From the NCBI GenBank assembly GCA_947625175.1, contig CANQNI010000012.1, positions 1 through 16,797 on the forward strand: a stretch of DNA of 16,797 nucleotides. The letters are read 5' to 3'. Both the position numbers and the translations under genes were made by a program. This DNA comes from an uncultured Eubacteriaceae bacterium (lineage in GTDB: Bacteria; Bacillota; Clostridia; Eubacteriales; Eubacteriaceae). The notes under the pieces are model-generated. The model did not search any database. It saw only the letters and a program-made list of their open reading frames with translations, and was not told the origin of the DNA. This document shows, in pieces, positions 11,687 to 16,797 of the stretch (position 1 is the first letter of the stretch; each line of letters begins with the position of its first letter).

Positions 11687-13067
11687 ATAGTTTATTAATT
11701 GAGAGATCTGAAACATCTCTGGCGGCTTCTAAGATTGCTTCAGATAGACTAGGATGAGGATGGATTAAATCGGAAATTTCATTGGCAGACAGATTTTTTT
11801 CAATCGCTAAAACTAATTCCATTATTAAATCACTGGCATGAGTGCCAAATATAGTAGCTCCAATAATTTTTTGATTTGGATCAGTTAGAATTTTAACCAT
11901 TCCATCTGTTTGATTCATGGAAATAGCTTTTCCAAGTAATCTAAAAGGAAAAGTTCCTTTTAAATAGGGAATATTTTTTTCTTTTAATTCATCTTCCGAA
12001 TAACCTACTGAAGTTATTTCCGGTTCAGTATAGAGAGCATTTGGAACAGCTTTATAATTGATTTCTATTTTATTCCCAAGAATATTATTAACGGCCGTAA
12101 AAGCTTCATGAGAGGCCATATGCGCTAGCATAGGACTATTTACAATATCACCTATGGCATAAACTCGTTCATTATCTGTTTGGAGAAAATTATTAACTTT
12201 AATAAGATTATTATTATCTCTTCTAATATGAAGACTTTCATTATAAATATTATTAGTATTCGGTGTTCTTCCTACACAGATTAAAGCCATATCAGCTACT
12301 ATGACTTTATCATTATCAGTAATAACTTCTATTTTATTATCTTTTTCTTTAATTGAGTTTACTTTAGTTTTTGTTAAAATTTTTACTTTATCCTTTTTAA
12401 GTATCCGAGTAAACTTTCTGATAATATCCTTATCCTGATTAGGAAGAATATGATCTTCCGCTTCAATTATTGTAACTTTAACTCCAAATCGGGATAGATA
12501 TTGACAAATTTCTACAGCTGCCACCCCTCCACCAATTATAACTATTGTTTCAGGAAGAACTTCTAAATCAAATAATTCTTCAGTTGTAATAATATTATTC
12601 TTATTATAGTTAAAACTTTCAGGGATTATTGGACTTGAACCAGTAGCTAAGATTGTATAATCAGTAGGTAATTCAATTTTTTTATTTTTCGTTTTTACCT
12701 GAATTAAGTTATCCTTAATTAATTTACCTTCGCCTTTAATAAAGTTAATATGATTACTTTTAATTAAATTATTTATACCGTTTCTTAATTTATTAATATC
12801 TTTGTTTTTTCTATCGAGAATATCTTTAAAATTGTAAATCAAATCTGAAGTATCAATATTTAACGATTTTAAATCTTTGATTTCTTTTATTTTATTGGCT
12901 GTATGTAAAAAAATCTTAGTTGGAATACATCCTTTATTTAAACAGGTTCCACCTAATTCCTTATTTTCGATTAAATTAACTTTAGCTCCAAGTTTACTGG
13001 CCAATATAGCTGCTTCATATCCACCTGGTCCGGCACCTATTATAGAAATTGTAATATCTTTATCCAA
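11685..13067 (-). CDS. lpdA: Dihydrolipoamide dehydrogenase (flavin disulfide reductase)
   Basis: 460 residues, full length. FAD-binding GAGPGG (11-16), redox disulfide in GGTCLNKGCIPTK (C42, C47), NAD-binding GGGVAAVE (179-186), second FAD motif AIGD (304-307), and a C-terminal dimer domain with catalytic HPHPSLSE (436-443; H438, E443; HAHPTLSE is the usual form). The enzyme reoxidises dihydrolipoyl groups with NAD+. It starts with TTG (13065-13067), eight bases inside metF, with AGGA just upstream, so it is translationally coupled to metF. The same neighbour occurs in acetogen Wood-Ljungdahl clusters, where its role is thought to be in the glycine cleavage system or as a partner of the reductase. 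No gcvH or other lipoyl protein gene is in view. Confidence 0.93.
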   Translation of the reverse strand: MDKDITISIIGAGPGGYEAAILASKLGAKVNLIENKELGGTCLNKGCIPTKIFLHTANKIKEIKDLKSLNIDTSDLIYNFKDILDRKNKDINKLRNGINNLIKSNHINFIKGEGKLIKDNLIQVKTKNKKIELPTDYTILATGSSPIIPESFNYNKNNIITTEELFDLEVLPETIVIIGGGVAAVEICQYLSRFGVKVTIIEAEDHILPNQDKDIIRKFTRILKKDKVKILTKTKVNSIKEKDNKIEVITDNDKVIVADMALICVGRTPNTNNIYNESLHIRRDNNNLIKVNNFLQTDNERVYAIGDIVNSPMLAHMASHEAFTAVNNILGNKIEINYKAVPNALYTEPEITSVGYSEDELKEKNIPYLKGTFPFRLLGKAISMNQTDGMVKILTDPNQKIIGATIFGTHASDLIMELVLAIEKNLSANEISDLIHPHPSLSEAILEAARDVSDLSINKL

Positions 13068-13950
13068 TTAATCCTGCCTTATCTAATATTTTAAGAACAT
13101 TATCTTCAGCACCAATTGCCATAATATGAACTCCATTACATATCTTTCTATCTTTTAACTCCATAATAAAATCAGCTGCTATTTTAATTCCTTCCTCAGT
13201 TTTATTTGAGGATTTTTCTAAAAGATGGATTAAATTATCAGGTACTTCAATTCCAGGTACTTTTCTATTCATAAATCTAGCCATACCAGGTGATTTAAGT
13301 GGAATTATTCCAATTAAAATATTGGTATTCATATCTTTTGTTTGATTAGAAAAATCTTCTACTGTTTTGATATCAAAAACGCCCTGTGTCTGGAAAAATT
13401 TCGCTCCCATTTTAATTTTCTTTTTCATCTGAATTAATTCTAATTCAATGGGAGAATACTCTGGTGATGTAACAGCTCCACAATAAAACTGGGGAAATGG
13501 GGGAGATAATTCATTTCTTCCAAGATCAATCCCTTTCATTAAAGTTTCAGCAGTTTTTAAAATTCCAATAGCGTCTAATTCAAATACGGGTTTAGCTTCT
13601 GGATTATCACCTGAAGTAGGATGGTCACCCGTTAAACATAAGATATTTTGGATTCCAAAGTGAGCAGCACTTAATAATTCACCTTGAATAGCTATTCTGT
13701 TTCTATCTCTACCAGTTATTTGTAGAACCGGTTGAATTCCTCGATTAGCTAACTCAATACATAAGGCAAGTGAAGTTGCTTTAACTGAAGCAGATTGAAA
13801 ATCAGTTACATTAACAGCATCGACATATTGAAATAATTCTTGAGCTATACCTAATATTCTTGAAAAATCTGTTCCCTTAGGTGGGGCCAATTCAGCTGTT
13901 ATGGCAAATTTATTATTATTTAAAGCCGTTTCTAATTTTGAATTAATCAT
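13060..13950 (-). CDS. metF: Methylenetetrahydrofolate reductase, catalytic subunit
   Basis: 296 residues forming one flavin-binding TIM barrel, the bacterial MetF size. TAELAPPKG holds the conserved Glu (E20); LQITGRDRNR (76-85), LCLTGDHP (104-111, with D109 corresponding to the conserved active-site Asp) and FFQTQGVFD (185-193) line the folate and FAD site. It reduces 5,10-methylene-THF to 5-methyl-THF, feeding methionine synthesis or, in acetogens, the methyl branch to acetyl-CoA. ATG 13948-13950 overlaps the metV stop by four bases (ATGA). The metV partner marks it as the MetVF type, in which electrons do not have to come from NAD(P)H directly. Confidence 0.96.
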   Translation of the reverse strand: MINSKLETALNNNKFAITAELAPPKGTDFSRILGIAQELFQYVDAVNVTDFQSASVKATSLALCIELANRGIQPVLQITGRDRNRIAIQGELLSAAHFGIQNILCLTGDHPTSGDNPEAKPVFELDAIGILKTAETLMKGIDLGRNELSPPFPQFYCGAVTSPEYSPIELELIQMKKKIKMGAKFFQTQGVFDIKTVEDFSNQTKDMNTNILIGIIPLKSPGMARFMNRKVPGIEVPDNLIHLLEKSSNKTEEGIKIAADFIMELKDRKICNGVHIMAIGAEDNVLKILDKAGLIG

Positions 13951-14600
13951 TTCTTTCTTCTATTATTAATTGATCTTTTTGAAGAACTTTCTGAATAAGA
14001 GCGAATAGGGTATACTTCTTCTAATAATTCAACTTTATCCAGTTCAAGTAACCGATTATAGATTTCTATCCATGCACAATCATTTTCCTCATTAACTTCA
14101 CATTTTCCGTATTTAGCTCCACCACAAGGACCATTTAATAGTCCTTTAGCGCAGCGAGTAACTGGACAAATAGCTGCAGTTCTTCCTAATAAGCATTCTC
14201 CACAAGTACGACAATTCTCTTCGAATATTCCTGATCGGATTTTTTCCCCAACAAATAAGGTGTCGTTAGCTGGAACTACTTGTTGGTTTAAAATATCAGA
14301 GACTGTTTGGACACCATTTCCACAGGACATAGAAATAACTACGTCACAATTTGTTAAATCGTCTTTTAATTCTTTCAATTCTTTTTTTGATAGAAGAAAA
14401 TTACAGGAGGTACTTAAAACCTTTGTATTTTGAACATTTTTATTGTTAGTTTCTAAATATTTTTTTAAGTCGACTACTTGGTCTTCACCTCCGGTTTTAC
14501 AAACCGAAGCACATTCAGAACAACCTAAAATAATTATATTTTTATTATTTCCAAGACTTTTTAAAATTTCGTTATAATCTTTATTTTTAGTTATTACCAA
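13947..14600 (-). CDS. metV: Methylenetetrahydrofolate reductase small subunit, metal-binding
   Basis: 217 residues with 14 cysteines. The N-terminal half has a Rossmann-like strand and GCSECASVCKTGG (C27, C30, C34), then C66, C85 and MSCGNGVQT (C93). The second half is the zinc/iron-sulfur MTHFR C-terminal-type domain: C130-x2-C133-x2-C136, C145, C150, NGPCGG (C159), C167 and C175. MetV associates with MetF in acetogens and is thought to pass electrons to its flavin. The start is TTG (14598-14600) with AAAGAGA upstream on the minus strand; no ATG fits. It ends in a basic Ser/Arg/Lys tail (~204-217). 16 bases after folD, overlapping metF by four. Confidence 0.93.
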   Translation of the reverse strand: MVITKNKDYNEILKSLGNNKNIIILGCSECASVCKTGGEDQVVDLKKYLETNNKNVQNTKVLSTSCNFLLSKKELKELKDDLTNCDVVISMSCGNGVQTVSDILNQQVVPANDTLFVGEKIRSGIFEENCRTCGECLLGRTAAICPVTRCAKGLLNGPCGGAKYGKCEVNEENDCAWIEIYNRLLELDKVELLEEVYPIRSYSESSSKRSINNRRKK

Positions 14601-14616
14601 TATAATCTCTTTTCTA

Positions 14617-15507
14617 CTAATTAAAATTATTATTTTGTTTAAATGCTTTTAAGATATGTTGAGCTAAAAGAGCTGTGGTTATAGGTCCTGTTCCACCTCC
14701 ACACCCAGGAGATAAAGAAATTATATTTTGAGCTTTATCTTTACAGGTTTCTAAAGCGTCGCCACATCGAATTGGTTTATTATTATTTAAAACAAAATTA
14801 TTATCTTTATCTCTCATATGTGTAACAGCTATATCGATTAAAGTTGTTTTCTTATTAATCATATCCGGTTTAATTAATCCATATTTTCCAACTGCTGTAA
14901 TTACTATATCAGCATCTCTGGTAAATTTAGTTAAATCGTCAGTATAAATATGGCATAAACTAACGGTTCCAAATCGATTAGTTAGTAAAAGAGATAAAGG
15001 TTTTCCAATAGTTTCCGAATTGTTAATGATAGTTATATTTTTACCTTTAATTGGAATATTATAAAAATCTAAAAGTTCAACTACTCCTTCAGCCGTACAA
15101 GGGAAAAAACCAGTTTCATCATTTAATAAAAGTTTTCCTAAATTTATCGGATTTAAGGCATCTGGGTCTTTATCCGGATTAATAGTTTTATCTATTAAAT
15201 CTTCATTAAAACTTTCAGGTAGTGGCTTAAAGACTAAGATACTATGAATAGTTTCGTCATTATTTAAATCTTTTAGTTGAATTAGAAAATCTTCTTCTTG
15301 AATATTTGTATCAAATACAAAAGATTTTACTATTATTCCAAGTGGTTCTAAAATATTTTTAATACTTTTTTCATAGGAAACTGAACCTATATCATTACCA
15401 ACTCTAAGAATAGCTAAAACTGGAGGAGTAGTAGTATTTAAATTTTCTATTTCATTTTTAACGGATTCTAGAATATGATTACTTACTTCTTTTGCTTGAA
15501 ATATCAT
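14617..15507 (-). CDS. folD: FolD-family methylenetetrahydrofolate dehydrogenase, key residues changed
   Basis: 296 residues, normal FolD length, with both domains: the substrate domain (~1-140) and the Rossmann domain (~141-285), ending SPGCGGGTGPITTALL. FolD usually oxidises methylene-THF with NADP and hydrolyses methenyl-THF. Aligned without gaps around SYEKSIKNILEPLGI, Y45 is kept but the catalytic Lys four residues on is I49. In place of the usual QLPLP there is FKPLP (the Gln is F93). KDPDALNP replaces KDVDGFHP (D116 kept). The nucleotide loop NNSETIGKP replaces GRSxxxGxP (Arg to N163), and CHIYT replaces CHSRT (Ser to I187). I infer an NAD-using dehydrogenase with little or no cyclohydrolase activity, which FchA next door could supply. 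One base separates it from fchA. Confidence 0.92.
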   Translation of the reverse strand: MIFQAKEVSNHILESVKNEIENLNTTTPPVLAILRVGNDIGSVSYEKSIKNILEPLGIIVKSFVFDTNIQEEDFLIQLKDLNNDETIHSILVFKPLPESFNEDLIDKTINPDKDPDALNPINLGKLLLNDETGFFPCTAEGVVELLDFYNIPIKGKNITIINNSETIGKPLSLLLTNRFGTVSLCHIYTDDLTKFTRDADIVITAVGKYGLIKPDMINKKTTLIDIAVTHMRDKDNNFVLNNNKPIRCGDALETCKDKAQNIISLSPGCGGGTGPITTALLAQHILKAFKQNNNFN

Positions 15508-15508
15508 T

Positions 15509-16144
15509 TTAATTTAGTTCGTTTTCTATTTCCTGATAAAGTTTATCTAACTTATCAAGAGTTTTATCTTTTAAAATTTCTATTTCTTTAATTGTTTTAC
15601 TATAACTCGGATCTGAGTTTTGAAGTGATCTTTTATTAATTAGAATAGTAAGCCAACTGCTTTTTATAGTTGAATTTAATAAAGTAGCACAAACTCCTAT
15701 GTCTGAAATAGCTGTTTTAATACTGGTTAATGTTAATTGTTTTAAAGTTGTAGTTAACTTTGAACCCAATTTAATAATTTCTATTGGTGGTTCATTAGCT
15801 CGAATAGTTGATTCAATAATTCTATGATTTTTTAATTTCTTTTCAGCTTCAGTTTCTTCTGGTAAACCATAAGAATCTTTTAACATAAGAAAAGCTAAAC
15901 TATCAGTTTGAATTAATTTAAAGTAAACTTCTTGAGCACTTTTTAAAAGTTCTTCAAGCTTTTGATTAATTTCTTTAAATTTTTCATACTTTTTATTAAC
16001 AATTGAGAGATTACAGAGCATTTCTCCAAGAGAAGCTGCTAGAGCCCCTGTTAATCCAACAGTAGCTCCTCCACTTGGAATTGGTGTTGGAGCTGCTATT
16101 TCATTTAAAAATTCTTTAATAGATTGTGAAGATATATCATTCAT
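15509..16144 (-). CDS. fchA: Formimino-THF cyclodeaminase / methenyl-THF cyclohydrolase (FchA)
   Basis: 211 residues, the full length of the stand-alone cyclodeaminase family. Signature blocks are APTPIPSGGATVGLTGALAASLGEMLCNL (18-46, the PTPSGGS-type folate loop and following helix), DSLAFLMLKDSYGLPEETEAEK (81-102) and AISDIGVCATLLNS (145-158). The protein is all-helical and cytoplasmic. Family members cyclise 5-formimino-THF; those in acetogen C1 clusters are taken to be the 5,10-methenyl-THF cyclohydrolase between Fhs and FolD, and this context supports that reading. Its ATG overlaps the fhs stop by one base (TAATG), so the two are coupled. Confidence 0.93.
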   Translation of the reverse strand: MNDISSQSIKEFLNEIAAPTPIPSGGATVGLTGALAASLGEMLCNLSIVNKKYEKFKEINQKLEELLKSAQEVYFKLIQTDSLAFLMLKDSYGLPEETEAEKKLKNHRIIESTIRANEPPIEIIKLGSKLTTTLKQLTLTSIKTAISDIGVCATLLNSTIKSSWLTILINKRSLQNSDPSYSKTIKEIEILKDKTLDKLDKLYQEIENELN

Positions 16145-16797
16145 TAAAAAAGCCCACTTATTTTCCCATTTTTATCAACATCTATGTTATTAGCTGCTGG
16201 CTCTTTAGGTAAGCCAGGCATCTTCATAATCTCACCAGTCATTACCACAATAAATCCGGCTCCAGCAGAAATATTTACATCTCTAACCGTTAATTCAAAG
16301 TTTTGAGGTCTTCCTAATAACTCAGGATTATCAGATAAAGAATATTGAGTTTTTGCTATACATACAGGGAAATTTTGATATCCTAAATCTTCAAATTGCT
16401 GAATTTTATTTAGGGCTTCAGTTGTGAAGTTAACTCCTTTAGCCCCATAAATATCCTTTGCTACTGTTTCGATTTTTTCTTTAATAGGTAATTCAGAATT
16501 ATAGGCGAAAGTAAAATTATTTTCGTTATTAGTAAGTTCAATTACTTTTTGAGCTAATTCAATTCCACCTTTACCACCTTTTTCCCAAACTTCACTTAGA
16601 GCTACTGGAACCTCTAATTTTTCACATTCTTCTTTTATTAGATCTATTTCAGCTTGAGTATCAGTTGGAAAACGATTGATAGCTACCACAACTGGAAGTT
16701 TATAGACTTGTGTAAGATTCTCAACATGTTTTATTAAATTAGGTAAACCTTCTTTTAAAGCCTCAAGATTTTCTTCTCCTAAATCTTCTCGTTTTTG
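16144..16797 (-). CDS. fhs: Formate-tetrahydrofolate ligase, C-terminal part
   Basis: 217 residues to the right edge of the window, of about 555 in the whole protein. The frame is open to the last base. Recognised from VVVAINRFPTDTQAEID, SEVWEKGGKGGIELAQKV, YGAKGVNF, the folate-binding stretch around FPVCIAKTQYSLSDNP, and RDVNISAGAGFIVVMTGEIMKMPGLP; it ends with the typical KISGLF. The enzyme makes 10-formyl-THF from formate, THF and ATP, the entry step for the genes that follow it. The ATP-binding N-terminal part and the operon promoter are outside the window. Confidence 0.97.
   Translation of the reverse strand, partial: QKREDLGEENLEALKEGLPNLIKHVENLTQVYKLPVVVAINRFPTDTQAEIDLIKEECEKLEVPVALSEVWEKGGKGGIELAQKVIELTNNENNFTFAYNSELPIKEKIETVAKDIYGAKGVNFTTEALNKIQQFEDLGYQNFPVCIAKTQYSLSDNPELLGRPQNFELTVRDVNISAGAGFIVVMTGEIMKMPGLPKEPAANNIDVDKNGKISGLF

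Noticed and set aside
12877..13071. Plus-strand 64-codon frame over the start of lpdA
   Set aside because: Antisense of the FAD and disulfide motifs; no ribosome site.

Overview
The window is AT-rich bacterial DNA (roughly 30% GC by eye), read with the standard bacterial code. The gene order thrS-infC-rpmI-rplT, then a Ktr/Trk potassium uptake pair, a TrmH-family methyltransferase, pheS-pheT and a zapA homologue is typical of Bacillota (Clostridia/Halanaerobia). The second half carries the tetrahydrofolate branch of one-carbon metabolism in the order seen in acetogens (fhs-fchA-folD-metV-metF-lpdA). I infer an anaerobic low-GC Bacillota with acetogen-like C1 metabolism, perhaps near Halanaerobiales. 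The family-level placement is a guess.

Left half, plus strand. The 3' end of thrS (1-310) is followed by a consensus promoter and a ~125-nt leader with a terminator/antiterminator choice, in the position of the L20 autoregulatory leader. Then come infC (which very probably starts at an AUA codon at 484), rpmI, rplT and a terminator. A second unit (1736-4554) holds ktrB, ktrA and the methyltransferase gene, and starts from an extended -10 promoter. A terminator hairpin at 4620-4646 overlaps a candidate promoter for the third unit, pheS-pheT-dprA-like-zapA-like (4673-10090). The last gene of that unit is remarkable: a ZapA-type N-terminal domain continues into a long helix with 14 uninterrupted 11-residue repeats.

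Right half, minus strand. Two back-to-back terminators (10104-10193) separate the plus-strand unit from a Xer-type tyrosine recombinase gene (10230-11369) with an unusually long product. Upstream of it lies a ~300-bp, very AT-rich intergenic stretch with several dyads, one of which has the geometry of a tyrosine-recombinase core site. Then comes the tightly packed C1 operon: fhs (entering from the right edge), fchA, folD, metV, metF and lpdA, with overlaps or very short gaps and a terminator that overlaps the lpdA stop codon.

Together the C1 genes would convert formate to 5-methyl-THF: ligase (Fhs), cyclohydrolase/cyclodeaminase (FchA), methylene-THF dehydrogenase (FolD) and methylene-THF reductase (MetVF), with a flavin disulfide reductase (LpdA) attached. 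The FolD protein lacks the family's catalytic lysine and glutamine and both NADP-phosphate contacts. This suggests an NAD-dependent dehydrogenase without cyclohydrolase activity, leaving that step to FchA. The strongest leads for follow-up are this FolD, the hendecad ZapA, the AUA start of infC and the dyads beside the recombinase gene.
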